Notes: generated by a model from the sequence alone, not told the origin. A stretch of 64,000 bases of DNA from Butyrivibrio sp. VCD2006 (GCF_000423925.1 NZ_AUIX01000015.1:62001-126000), one strand, 5' to 3'; counted from the first letter of the stretch, positions 8,400 to 16,801 are shown. Numbers and translations: made by a program.

Positions 8400-9395
8400 A
8401 TGAAAACACTGGTAACCGGAGGTTGTGGCTTTATCGGATCGCACATGGTGGACAGACTTCTTGCTGAAGGACATGAAGTTACTGTGATAGATAATTGCAG
8501 TACAGGAAGACTTGAAAATCTTGAGCATCAAAAGGGAAATCCTTCACTTAAGGTGGTTGTAGAGGATATCTGTAACACGGATAAGATAATGCCACTCTTT
8601 GAAGGCATAGATTGGGTGTTCCACTTTGCAGCACTTGCTGATATTGTGCCTTCCATCCAGCACCCGGACGAATATTTTCATTCAAACGTCGATGGAACAT
8701 TTTCTGTTCTTCAGGCTGCCAAGGCAGCAGGCGTGAAGCGATTTATGTATACCGCTTCATCATCATGCTACGGTATTCCTGACAAATTTCCAACTGATGA
8801 AAATGCGGACATAAGGCCTGAATATCCTTATGCTCTCACAAAAAGATTAGGAGAAGAGCTGGCTCTTCATTACGCCAAGGTGTATGGATTGCCGGTTGTT
8901 TCGCTATGCCTTTTCAATGTTTACGGACCTCGATCGAGGACATCGGGAACTTATGGCGCGGTTTTTGGAGTGTTCCTCGGCCAGAAGCTTGCTGGAAAGC
9001 CATTCACTGTTGTTGGAACAGGCGAGCAGACAAGAGATTTTACATATGTGACCGATATTGTGGATGCCTTTTACACCGCAGCAAAATCTGATGTAGTGGG
9101 AGAGCGCTTCAATGTGGGAAGTGAGCATACATATTCTGTAAACAGACTTGTGGAGCTTCTTGGCGGAACGGAAGAAAATGTTGTTCATATCCCAAAGCGG
9201 CCCGGAGAGCCTGACTGTACTTATGCTGATACATCTAAAATAGCAAAGATGCTTGGATGGCATCCTCAGGTAACGCTTGAGCAGGGAGTTCAGAATATCC
9301 TTGATAACATCGATTATTGGAGAAAAGCACCTGTGTGGACACCCGAGACAATTAAAGATGCAACAGCTGACTGGTTTAAATATCTCGGAAAGTAA
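8400..9395 (+). CDS. NAD-dependent NDP-sugar epimerase/dehydratase, extended SDR family
   Basis: A 331-residue extended short-chain dehydrogenase/reductase. It opens with the nucleotide-binding GGCGFIGSH motif (residues 7-15). The catalytic pair is Tyr144-xxx-Lys148 (PYALTK) with a Ser/Ser/Cys stretch upstream (TASSSCYG). NVYGPRSR and DFTYVTDIVDA are typical of the GalE/WbpP and NDP-glucose-4-epimerase-like branches. It sits between the heptose phosphatase and the HldE homologue, so it could epimerise or oxidise the NDP-heptose or another activated sugar of this cluster. It is not a convincing HldD (ADP-heptose 6-epimerase). The substrate cannot be fixed from sequence. ATG 8400 is preceded by GAGGGGAGAA. 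Confidence 0.78.
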   Translation: MKTLVTGGCGFIGSHMVDRLLAEGHEVTVIDNCSTGRLENLEHQKGNPSLKVVVEDICNTDKIMPLFEGIDWVFHFAALADIVPSIQHPDEYFHSNVDGTFSVLQAAKAAGVKRFMYTASSSCYGIPDKFPTDENADIRPEYPYALTKRLGEELALHYAKVYGLPVVSLCLFNVYGPRSRTSGTYGAVFGVFLGQKLAGKPFTVVGTGEQTRDFTYVTDIVDAFYTAAKSDVVGERFNVGSEHTYSVNRLVELLGGTEENVVHIPKRPGEPDCTYADTSKIAKMLGWHPQVTLEQGVQNILDNIDYWRKAPVWTPETIKDATADWFKYLGK

Positions 9396-9480
9396 AGTAG
9401 TAGAAATCTGTTCAGCATTTTGGGAATTAGTGGGCACTGTATGGGGCGATAATACTAATCAAGAATCATTAAACAATTAA

Positions 9481-9528
9481 AGCCTTCTCCCTGGGGAGAA
9501 GGTGTCAGCGAAGCTGACGGATGAGGGG
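9481..9528 (+). repeat. 48-bp double-hairpin repeat, copy A, carrying a Shine-Dalgarno sequence
   Basis: The element has two hairpins: CCTTCTCC-ctgg-GGAGAAGG and GTCAGC-gaa-GCTGAC, followed by GGATGAGGGG. It matches copy B at 11219-11266 at 47 of 48 positions. The terminal GAGGGG lies 3 bases before the ATG of the HldE-like gene and is its only visible ribosome site. Similar palindromic repeats are scattered in many Clostridia genomes. Confidence 0.9.
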
Positions 9529-9531
9529 CAT

Positions 9532-11088
9532 ATGCGTAAACCAGAAAACAAAATCATATCCAGGGAAGCTTTCCCCAAGATAAGGGAAAAACTCAGAAAA
9601 GAAGGCAAGAAGGTTGTACTCTGCCATGGCGTATTTGATCTTCTTCACCAAGGTCATCTTGAACATTTTGAAGATGCAAAACGTCAGGGAGATGTTCTTG
9701 TGGTGTCGGTCACCGCGGCCAAATATGTTAATAAAGGCCCGGGAAGGCCTTATTTTGGTGATGCTGAAAGATTAAAGTTTATTTCGAATCTTGAAATAGT
9801 AGATTACGTTCTTCTTAGTGAAGCAGTTACTGTCCATAATATTGTACAGTGTGTTCAGCCTGATGTTTATGCAAAGGGGAAAGAATATGCTGATGCAAAA
9901 AATGATCTGACAGGAAACATAGGAAGTGAAGAGGCAATAGTAAAGGAGTATGGCGGGACAGTTTATTACACAGAAGGAAAGGTTTTCAGTTCCACAAAGC
10001 TGCTAAACAATTTCTTCTCCGCACTTCCAAAGGATGTTATCGAGTATTCGGAAAAGCTTAGAAAAAAATATGGAGAAGATGTACTTGAACAGATAAAGGC
10101 TGATATTGACGCCTTTTCCAAGAAGAAAGTTCTTGTAATAGGAGATATCATTTTTGATGAGTATTCATTTGTAAATGTTCAGGGTGTAACCATGAAGGAT
10201 GGAAGCCTGTCAACTTTCTTTGAGAGCAGTGAGAGATATGCCGGAGGAGCCCTTGCGATAGCAAGACATCTTTCCGAGTTTGCTGGAAAGGTGACCCTTT
10301 GCTCTATGATGGGCACAGATCCGGATCAAATCCAGTTTGTAAAGGATTCGATGAATGGGGTTAGGCTGGAGATCATTGAGGCTGAAGGTTTTGTTACCCC
10401 TGTCAAACACCGGTATATAAAGGCAAACAAACAAAGAGAGGATTATGACAAGCTGTTTTCCGTAAATACTTTGATGACGAGAGGTAAAATCAGGGACTTT
10501 GATTACAGTGGCTTTTATAAAAAGCTAAAGAAGCTGATACCGGGTTATGATCTGGTCATAATCGGAGATTTTGGACATGGGCTCATAGATCAGAATGCAA
10601 GAGAGATTATTCAGGAACAAGCTAAGTTCCTTGCTCTTAATGTTCAGACGAACTCCGCAAACATGGGAATGAATCTGATAACGAAATATGACAGAGCGGA
10701 TGCTTTTGTTGTGGATGAGAGAGAGCTGAAAATGGCATTTGGACAGCATCTTGCTGATAGAGAAAAGCTGCTTGGAATGCTTATAAAAAGGATGAATGCT
10801 AAAACAGGCTGGGTTACAATCGGAGCATCCGGAGCTATTGGATTTAGACCTTCAGAAAAGCAAAAAGCACTATGTCCGGCACTTACTTTGCAGGTTAAAG
10901 ATACGGTTGGTGCTGGCGATGCATTCTTTGCACTTGCAATGATGTGTGCTGAGGCAGATATTCCAATCGATAAGGCCACAGTGGTTGCTAATGTTGCAGC
11001 TGCTCTTAAGACAAATGTGCTTGGTAATAAGGATTTTGTTCATAAGGTAGATTTAATGAAGTTTTTAAGCACAGTTCTAAATGTGTAG
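9532..11088 (+). CDS. hldE: Bifunctional HldE-like protein: nucleotidyltransferase then PfkB-type heptose-phosphate kinase
   Basis: A 518-residue two-domain protein. Residues about 26-170 are a cytidylyltransferase-like nucleotidyltransferase with HGVFDLLHQGH (HxGH at 39-42) and a VFSSTKL motif. Residues about 195-510 are a PfkB/ribokinase-fold kinase with AGGALAIARHL and DTVGAGDAF (from Asp457; Asp463 is the expected catalytic base). E. coli HldE has kinase first and transferase second, so the order is inverted here. The predicted steps are phosphorylation of heptose 7-phosphate at C1 and, after GmhB, nucleotidylation. I start at ATG 9532. The in-frame GTG at 9502 lies inside the repeat element, which instead provides the ribosome site. 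Confidence 0.85.
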   Translation: MRKPENKIISREAFPKIREKLRKEGKKVVLCHGVFDLLHQGHLEHFEDAKRQGDVLVVSVTAAKYVNKGPGRPYFGDAERLKFISNLEIVDYVLLSEAVTVHNIVQCVQPDVYAKGKEYADAKNDLTGNIGSEEAIVKEYGGTVYYTEGKVFSSTKLLNNFFSALPKDVIEYSEKLRKKYGEDVLEQIKADIDAFSKKKVLVIGDIIFDEYSFVNVQGVTMKDGSLSTFFESSERYAGGALAIARHLSEFAGKVTLCSMMGTDPDQIQFVKDSMNGVRLEIIEAEGFVTPVKHRYIKANKQREDYDKLFSVNTLMTRGKIRDFDYSGFYKKLKKLIPGYDLVIIGDFGHGLIDQNAREIIQEQAKFLALNVQTNSANMGMNLITKYDRADAFVVDERELKMAFGQHLADREKLLGMLIKRMNAKTGWVTIGASGAIGFRPSEKQKALCPALTLQVKDTVGAGDAFFALAMMCAEADIPIDKATVVANVAAALKTNVLGNKDFVHKVDLMKFLSTVLNV

Positions 11089-11108
11089 AGATTTAGTTGA
11101 AAGTGGTT

Positions 11109-11210
11109 TATAGATAGTAGACGGAGTTATACAGTGAAATTTTATAAATAGCAGACGGAGTTATACAGTGAAATTTTATAGATAGCAGACGGAGTTATAT
11201 AGTGAAATCT
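11109..11210. repeat. Three tandem copies of a 34-bp direct repeat
   Basis: The core AGACGGAGTTATA(C/T)AGTG recurs at intervals of exactly 34 bp (ACGGAG at 11121, 11155 and 11189), with the linking AAATTTTATA(G/A)ATAG also conserved. The array fills the gap between the HldE-like gene and repeat copy B. Copies have no spacers, so this is not a CRISPR array. It may be a regulator-binding array or slipped-strand duplication. Confidence 0.85.
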
Positions 11211-11218
11211 AATATAAA

Positions 11219-11266
11219 AGCCTTCTCCTTGGGGAGAAGGTGTCAGCGAAGCTGACGGATGAGGGG
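11219..11266 (+). repeat. 48-bp double-hairpin repeat, copy B, carrying a Shine-Dalgarno sequence
   Basis: Same element as copy A (9481-9528) with one substitution in the first loop. The last bases, GAGGGG at 11261-11266, lie 7 bases before the TTG start of the GmhA gene and form its ribosome site, so a mobile-looking repeat again directly abuts a heptose-pathway gene. Confidence 0.9.
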
Positions 11267-11273
11267 TTAAATT

Positions 11274-11822
11274 TTGAGATACTTAGAAGAAATTAAACAC
11301 TTATTAGATGAGATAAAAATCACACAGGGCACAAAAGAACTTTCTTATGATGAAGGTATCGTGAAACTCATACAGGTAATGGAGGCTACAAGACAAGCTC
11401 ACCGACAGCTTTTTTTTGCAGGTAATGGAGGAAGTGCCGCCATAGCAGAGCACATGACAGCGGATTATTTAAAAAACGGACATATGCGCACAGTCAGCCT
11501 GTATGATAGCCCGGTGCTTACATGTCTTGGCAATGACTATGGTTATGAGCATGTTTTTTCAAAACAGCTTGATATGATGGCGGAACGTGGTGATCTTCTT
11601 GTGGCAATCAGTAGTTCCGGCAATTCACAAAATATTATCAATGCTATAGAAGTGGTGAAGAGCTTACGCGGTACGGTTGTAACATTTACTGGATTTAAAC
11701 CTGATAACAGGGCTAGAGCGATGGGTGATGTTAATGTATATATTCCATGTGAGAAATATGGGATGGTGGAATCACTTCATGAATTGATACTGCAACAAGT
11801 TGTGGATGAGATGCAATTATGA
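11274..11822 (+). CDS. gmhA: Sedoheptulose 7-phosphate isomerase-like SIS-domain protein (GmhA type)
   Basis: A 182-residue SIS-domain protein, close to the about 190 residues of GmhA. AGNGGSAAIAEH is the phosphosugar loop, ISSSGNSQNIINAIE is the second SIS motif, and the C-terminal ESLHELILQQVVDEM matches the GmhA helix with the catalytic Glu/His. GmhA converts sedoheptulose 7-phosphate to D-glycero-D-manno-heptose 7-phosphate, the committed step of heptose synthesis. The only start that keeps the N-terminal helix is TTG 11274, served by GAGGGG from the repeat element. With the transketolase, GmhB and HldE homologues it completes a route to an NDP-heptose. Confidence 0.85.
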   Translation: MRYLEEIKHLLDEIKITQGTKELSYDEGIVKLIQVMEATRQAHRQLFFAGNGGSAAIAEHMTADYLKNGHMRTVSLYDSPVLTCLGNDYGYEHVFSKQLDMMAERGDLLVAISSSGNSQNIINAIEVVKSLRGTVVTFTGFKPDNRARAMGDVNVYIPCEKYGMVESLHELILQQVVDEMQL

Positions 11823-11939
11823 ATGTTGTTTCCATTGATTATGACATTGCTGAACCAATAACAATCGTAAAGATTTAAGGTGCTGAACTTGAGCCTGTGA
11901 TCATGTGCTTTTTTCTATGTAAATGATAGATGGGGGAAT

Positions 11940-14018
11940 ATGAGAAACCAACAAGAATTGGATTTATTTGAGAAGTCAATACAATCTGTCAGAACATTTT
12001 TGAATACCGGGTATACAAATGAAGCACTTCAGATGATAAACGCATTAGAAAAAGCATACCCTGACATGAGGCGAAAACTGCTTTGGGAAAAGACAGAATT
12101 GTATAGCAAAACCGATAATGTGGAGAAGGTTATAGTTACGCTAATAGAATTATTCGAGATTTATCAGGACCAGGATGCATATTCTGTTTTGCTGGAAGAA
12201 TTCGTAAATAACTGTATAGACGAGAGATTATCACTATATATAAAAAACAGGGAATGGTTGTGTGAGAGTAAACAAAGCTATGGAAATATAAGTGAAAAAC
12301 CTGAGTGGATAGTTTTTTATTTGTCTGATAGTCTTATTATCTCATTAAACAGGAAGAGCAGACAATTCAAGGGAGTTAAGAGAAGAACAATTGATATAGA
12401 TGAATTAAATAACAGAGTGGTATTTGTGGAAGGAGTGGCATTTAATAGGCAGATTCTTGAGATTGCTAAGACTTCTCGTAAAGAAAATGGGGTGAATGGT
12501 GACCAAAATGCTATTTATCTTGCATTTACAGAATGGGAATCTGATGTTTTTTTACAGAGTACACTCATTGAAGATGAGTACAATAATGAACGTTATGTTT
12601 TTGTTTTTGGGGAAGAAGGAATAAAAAAGTGCTTTTGTGATTTATCAGCTGCCATTCCTGAAAAATATGTAGTACTTCATAATGATGCGGACTATATGAG
12701 TCTGGTTGATGAAGTTTTACGGGAAAACAAAAATGCGTACAAAGCAGCTAAAGAAAGGATAAAAGAATACTATTCAAACAAAGAACACATCAGTGATATG
12801 GAGAGCCGTATAAGGGAACATCGCCCGAGGATCCTTTTTATGACATCTAGGTTTACAACTGTTTTGCAATATCATTGTAGAAATGCGATGGAAGCTGCAA
12901 CTGAGCTTGGATGTGAATGTGAATTGATGATTGAATCCGGTAATGTGAAGATAGTATCTGTCTTTAGTATAGCAGAAGAGTTGGAACGGTTTTATCCGGA
13001 TGTGTTGTTTTTATTGGATCATTTTCGGTACGAAAATGGTGATATTTTTCCTGAGATAATACCTTTCATTACATGGATACAAGACCCAATGAGTCATATT
13101 ATGGATCCGGAGAGTGCAAAAAAGCTTACTGGGCGAGACTTGGTGCTTAACCATATGTTTACTTGGGATAAAATGAGGGAATTATACCCCGGAATGCTTG
13201 TGGACGCTCCGGTGCCTGCAAATGAAAAGATTTATAAACCATATAAGCTTAGTAACGAAGAAATAGAAAAGTATTCAGCAGATATCTGCTTTGTATGTCA
13301 TGCTAGCGATGCAGATAAATGGATTGATGATACGATGGACAGGTTAAATGTTCATGGTGAAGTAGGTGATGTTTTCAGAGATTTACTTTTGGGCTATATG
13401 GAACTTGCGGCTAAGGGTGAGTTCTTTTTCTCACAGAAGGAATTCGAGGAATATATTGGAAATACATTTTTAGAAAAAGGATATCAAATAAACTCAGATG
13501 GATTAGAGATAATGGCGAAGGAAACATTTAATTGGTTTAATCAACGTGTTTTCAGACAAACAATTGTTGATTGGATAATAGATGCCGGATTTACAAATTT
13601 GAAATTATGGGGGAATGGCTGGAAATCAAATCCTAAGTATGCAGATTATGCTATGGGACCGGCTGAGAATGGAGAAACACTTTCTAAAATTTACCAGGCA
13701 TCAAAGGTTGTTGTTGGAAACAACATTATGACGACATCAGCTGCTCGAGCATGGGAAAGTATGCTTAGCGGAGCATTTTATCTTTCGAATTATATCCCAC
13801 CGGAATGTGATTGGTGTGATATAAGAAAGATTATGCCTGAGGGGACTGTAGAGTACTTCAGAACCAGAGATGAATTGATTGAAAAACTGCACTATTTCAT
13901 CGAGCACGATGAAGAAAGGAAAGCGGTTGCTAATAAATGTAGGGAAGAGGCATTAAAGAGAATGACCTTTAAAGCGCTTATGGAAAAGGTTCTAAATATC
14001 CTTCCGGAACGACTCTGA
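11940..14018 (+). CDS. CgeB-like glycosyltransferase family protein
   Basis: A 692-residue protein. The N-terminal 280 residues are helical then mixed and not recognised. From about residue 295 (RILFMTSRFTTVLQYHCRN) it resembles the CgeB/DUF3880-type GT-B glycosyltransferases, with FITWIQDPMSHI in the middle and a C-terminal domain containing KLWGNGW, VVGNNIMTTSAARAWE and SGAFYLSNYIP, typical of the Glyco_trans_1_2 family. Such proteins are often coded beside flagellin genes in Clostridia, as here, where the next gene is flagellin. A role in flagellin glycosylation is an inference. GGGGGA lies just before the ATG. A strong terminator follows at 14075-14116, so flagellin is transcribed separately. 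Confidence 0.75.
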   Translation: MRNQQELDLFEKSIQSVRTFLNTGYTNEALQMINALEKAYPDMRRKLLWEKTELYSKTDNVEKVIVTLIELFEIYQDQDAYSVLLEEFVNNCIDERLSLYIKNREWLCESKQSYGNISEKPEWIVFYLSDSLIISLNRKSRQFKGVKRRTIDIDELNNRVVFVEGVAFNRQILEIAKTSRKENGVNGDQNAIYLAFTEWESDVFLQSTLIEDEYNNERYVFVFGEEGIKKCFCDLSAAIPEKYVVLHNDADYMSLVDEVLRENKNAYKAAKERIKEYYSNKEHISDMESRIREHRPRILFMTSRFTTVLQYHCRNAMEAATELGCECELMIESGNVKIVSVFSIAEELERFYPDVLFLLDHFRYENGDIFPEIIPFITWIQDPMSHIMDPESAKKLTGRDLVLNHMFTWDKMRELYPGMLVDAPVPANEKIYKPYKLSNEEIEKYSADICFVCHASDADKWIDDTMDRLNVHGEVGDVFRDLLLGYMELAAKGEFFFSQKEFEEYIGNTFLEKGYQINSDGLEIMAKETFNWFNQRVFRQTIVDWIIDAGFTNLKLWGNGWKSNPKYADYAMGPAENGETLSKIYQASKVVVGNNIMTTSAARAWESMLSGAFYLSNYIPPECDWCDIRKIMPEGTVEYFRTRDELIEKLHYFIEHDEERKAVANKCREEALKRMTFKALMEKVLNILPERL

Positions 14019-14074
14019 GTAAATGTGAATACCTTTTTCTGATATTTTTTTATCATAAAATTTCAAAAAATATC

Positions 14075-14116
14075 AAAGCTCAAAAGCTGCATAAATACGC
14101 TGCTTTTGAGCTTTTT
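14075..14116 (+). terminator. Intrinsic terminator after the glycan operon
   Basis: A 13-bp stem (AAAGCTCAAAAGC with GCTTTTGAGCTTT), 14-nt loop, ending in a run of T. It separates the glycosyltransferase at 11940 from the flagellin promoter. The rest of the 336-bp gap is the flagellin promoter and 5' leader. Confidence 0.85.
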
Positions 14117-14173
14117 AAGATGGAAGAATGATAATTTTTGAAACAAAAAAACAAAAAAATTCAAAAAAGGGGT

Positions 14174-14200
14174 TAAGTAAATGAAAATCGGAACGATATA
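14174..14200 (+). promoter_or_regulatory. Sigma-28 (SigD)-type promoter of flagellin
   Basis: TAAG at 14174 is followed after 15 bases by ACGATATA at 14193. This closely fits the flagellar sigma factor consensus TAAA-N15-(GC)CGATAT. The 5' leader then runs about 150 nt to the flagellin ATG and includes several GGA triplets (in ACGGATT, GGGAGAG and the Shine-Dalgarno GGAGG), possible CsrA contacts. Confidence 0.75.
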
Positions 14201-14354
14201 TAGAGTGTAAAGAATAAAAAACATCGTCAAGGATGATCGATGTGGGAGCGCACTCAACTTAATAAGTAACTATTATTTTGAATTTAAAGTATCAAGCAGC
14301 AGGCTCGGGCTCTACGGATTAGAGGGAGAGACTGCACCCACATGGAGGTATAAT

Positions 14355-15794
14355 ATGGTTATCCAGCATAATATGACGGCGATGAATTCTAACAGAATGC
14401 TTGGCATTACAACAGGCCAGCAGGCAAAATCTTCTGAAAAACTTTCCTCAGGATATAGAATCAATAGAGCAGCAGATGATGCAGCAGGATTATCTATCAG
14501 TGAAAAGATGAGAAAGCAGATGAGAGGTCTTGATAGAGCATCAACAAATGCTGACGATGGCGTAAGTGCAGTACAGACAGCAGAAGGTGCACTCACAGAA
14601 GTACACGATATGCTTCAGAGAATGAACGAGCTTGCAGTACAGGCAGCAAACGGCACAAACAGCGAGATCGATCGCGATGCCATCCAGAATGAAATTACAC
14701 AGCTTACAACAGAGATTGACAGAGTAGCAGAGACTACAAAATTCAACGAGACCTACCTTCTTAGAGGCGGCACCGGAAATTATAACAAGTACATGGTTGC
14801 TCATGATGCAGGTCTTTCAGGAACAGTAGCAGATCTTGGAACTTACGCTACATTCACTTGCTACCTTAAGTCCAGCGATGACATCAAGATAGCCGGTAAG
14901 AACTATCACATGTACGACAACACAATGGATACAATCGGATACCTTCAGGCTGGAATATCCGAGGCTCTTGCAGCAAATACATCAGTTGTCATCAATGGTA
15001 CGACATATGTATGGGCATTAAGCTCTTATGACAGCACAACAGACGTATTCAAGGTTGGTGATCAGGAATACACTCGTGAAGAACTTCAGGCAAGAGTAGT
15101 TGATGGAGCACAGGTAAGAATCCCTGCCGGAGTAACTCATGCTACAGGAAGCACACGTGTTGCAGTAAATGTCAGTCTTGATAAGAATATTTTGGTATCT
15201 ACAGCAATCAGAAAGATGGATGAAGCCCTCAAACAGGCTAATCTGATCGGTGTTGATAGTAATAAAGTAAATATGGTTCAGGTATCCTGCCGCGACTTCA
15301 ACGGAACACGGATTACAGGTGCTACCAATGATGAGAGAAGATATGAATTCTCAATCTCAAAGGGAACAGCTAAGGTTGCTAAGGATCTCGGACTTCAGCT
15401 CCATGTAGGATCAGATGCAGACATGACCAACAAGATTATGATGAACGTTCAGGTTATGAGCGCAGCTAACCTTGGTATCCAGAATCTGACAGTAACAGAT
15501 AGCCTTGGCGTCTCAGCAACATATGCAATCGACGCTATCGAAGATGCACTTAAGGTTGTATCAGAGCAGAGATCAGAACTCGGTGCTATCCAGAACAGAT
15601 TAGAGCATACAATTAAGAACCTGGATAACGTAGTAGAGAATACAACAGCAGCAGAATCCAGAATCAGAGATACAAATATGGCAGACGAGATGGTTACCTA
15701 CAGCAAGAACAACATCCTCGCACAGGCAGGACAGTCAATGCTGGCACAGGCAAATCAGAGCACACAGGGTGTTATGTCACTACTCCAAGGCTAA
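14355..15794 (+). CDS. hag: Flagellin
   Basis: A 479-residue flagellin, the filament subunit exported by the flagellar type III system. The conserved D0/D1 N-terminus (IQHNMTAMNSNRML, SSGYRINRAADDAAGLSIS) and C-terminus (SELGAIQNRLEHTI, AESRIRDTNMADEM, ending MLAQANQSTQGVMSLLQ) are complete. The variable middle (about residues 140-370) is rich in Ser, Thr and Asn, plausible sites for O-glycosylation. GGAGG at 14344 serves the ATG. The gene has its own sigma-28-type promoter and a terminator-like hairpin at 15832-15866. Sugar-nucleotide and glycosyltransferase genes lie on both sides, the usual sign of flagellin glycosylation. Confidence 0.97.
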   Translation: MVIQHNMTAMNSNRMLGITTGQQAKSSEKLSSGYRINRAADDAAGLSISEKMRKQMRGLDRASTNADDGVSAVQTAEGALTEVHDMLQRMNELAVQAANGTNSEIDRDAIQNEITQLTTEIDRVAETTKFNETYLLRGGTGNYNKYMVAHDAGLSGTVADLGTYATFTCYLKSSDDIKIAGKNYHMYDNTMDTIGYLQAGISEALAANTSVVINGTTYVWALSSYDSTTDVFKVGDQEYTREELQARVVDGAQVRIPAGVTHATGSTRVAVNVSLDKNILVSTAIRKMDEALKQANLIGVDSNKVNMVQVSCRDFNGTRITGATNDERRYEFSISKGTAKVAKDLGLQLHVGSDADMTNKIMMNVQVMSAANLGIQNLTVTDSLGVSATYAIDAIEDALKVVSEQRSELGAIQNRLEHTIKNLDNVVENTTAAESRIRDTNMADEMVTYSKNNILAQAGQSMLAQANQSTQGVMSLLQG

Positions 15795-15831
15795 TAAGGA
15801 TAACCAAAATCCATATGATAGGTACAAAAGG

Positions 15832-15866
15832 GAGCGCTCTCCAGGATGGAGGGCGCTTCACTTTAT
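15832..15866 (+). terminator. Terminator-like hairpin after flagellin
   Basis: Stem GAGCGCTCTCC/GGAGGGCGCTT with a 5-nt loop, followed by TCACTTTAT. The T tract is poor, so termination may be partial or the hairpin may stabilise the flagellin mRNA. Confidence 0.6.
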
Positions 15867-15892
15867 ATTAGGTAAAACAACAAAAATTTTGG

Positions 15893-15898
15893 TATAAT
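15893..15898 (+). promoter_or_regulatory. Candidate -10 box for the rfbF-neuA operon
   Basis: TATAAT lies 59 bases before the rfbF start, just after the flagellin terminator. The -35 element is weak (TTAGGT, 19 bases upstream), so this is only a candidate. Confidence 0.4.
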
Positions 15899-15956
15899 TA
15901 ACGTATATAAGTTCTTTTGTTTACGCAGTTTTGCAATCAGTCAGAGAGGGGAAAAG

Positions 15957-16730
15957 ATGAAGGTTGTATTGCTTGCAGGTGGTCAGGGAACAAGAATATC
16001 TGAAGAGGTTGGATACAGACCCAAGCCTATGGTTGAAATAGGCGGAATGCCAATCATCTGGCATATCATGAAAATATATTCCCATTATGGATTTAATGAT
16101 TTTATAATTTGTGCCGGCTATAAGCAGCACGTAGTTAAGCAGTGGTTCAGGGACTATTTTATTTATACATCGGATGTCACTTTTGACATGGCGGATAATT
16201 TTAACGTTACTTTTCACGATAAACATGCTGAACCCTGGAAGGTCACTGTTGTGGATACGGGGCTTGAAACCATGACCGGCGGTAGAATAAAGCGCGTTCA
16301 GAAATACATCGGGGATGAGACGTTTATGCTTACATATGGTGATGGTGTATGCGATGTGAATGTGTCGAAAATTCTTGAGTTTCATAAAGAGCATGGAAAA
16401 ATAGCTACATTGACATCTGTCACACTTGGACAGGACAAAGGCGTTTTGGATATTAAAGAAGATAATTCCGTAAGGGCATTCAGAGAAAAAAAGATTAAGG
16501 ATGCTGTTGCGATAAATGCCGGATATATGGTCTTTGAACCTGATGTATTTGATTATCTCAAAGATGATAAAACCATACTTGAGAAGGATGTTCTCGGTAA
16601 GCTTGCAAAAAAGGGCGAACTGATGTCGTATTATCATAAAGGCTTCTGGCAATGCATGGATACCAAGAGAGAAAGAGATGCGCTTGAGGGTTTGATTGCA
16701 AAAGGAAAAGCGCCTTGGATTGTGTGGTAA
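15957..16730 (+). CDS. rfbF: Glucose-1-phosphate cytidylyltransferase
   Basis: A 257-residue nucleotidyltransferase with the N-terminal LAGGQGTRISEEVGYRPKPM signature, in which GGxGTR binds CTP and the later Lys contacts the substrate. Downstream are YGDGVCDVN, the metal-binding region, and FWQCMDTKRERD, typical of RfbF. It makes CDP-glucose from CTP and glucose 1-phosphate, the first step to CDP-3,6-dideoxyhexoses. The length equals the family norm. GAGAGGGG precedes the ATG. It is followed by rfbH and rfbG, completing the CDP-4-keto-3,6-dideoxyglucose set. Confidence 0.95.
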   Translation: MKVVLLAGGQGTRISEEVGYRPKPMVEIGGMPIIWHIMKIYSHYGFNDFIICAGYKQHVVKQWFRDYFIYTSDVTFDMADNFNVTFHDKHAEPWKVTVVDTGLETMTGGRIKRVQKYIGDETFMLTYGDGVCDVNVSKILEFHKEHGKIATLTSVTLGQDKGVLDIKEDNSVRAFREKKIKDAVAINAGYMVFEPDVFDYLKDDKTILEKDVLGKLAKKGELMSYYHKGFWQCMDTKRERDALEGLIAKGKAPWIVW

Positions 16731-16801
16731 TCATTTGATAGAAATGCCCGGAGAGAAATGTAAAGTCCGGAGAAATTTGTTTTGATTTTGATGGGGGACT
16801 T

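Noticed and set aside
8400..9395. Calling the SDR enzyme HldD (ADP-heptose 6-epimerase)
   Set aside because: Its motifs look like the general NDP-sugar 4-epimerase/dehydratase branch, and location alone is not enough.
9502..9531. GTG start for the HldE-like gene
   Set aside because: The codons fall in the repeat element's second hairpin, which is non-coding before gmhA; ATG 9532 has the ribosome site.
11109..11210. Regular repeats considered as a CRISPR array
   Set aside because: The copies are directly adjacent with no unique spacers, and no cas genes are present.
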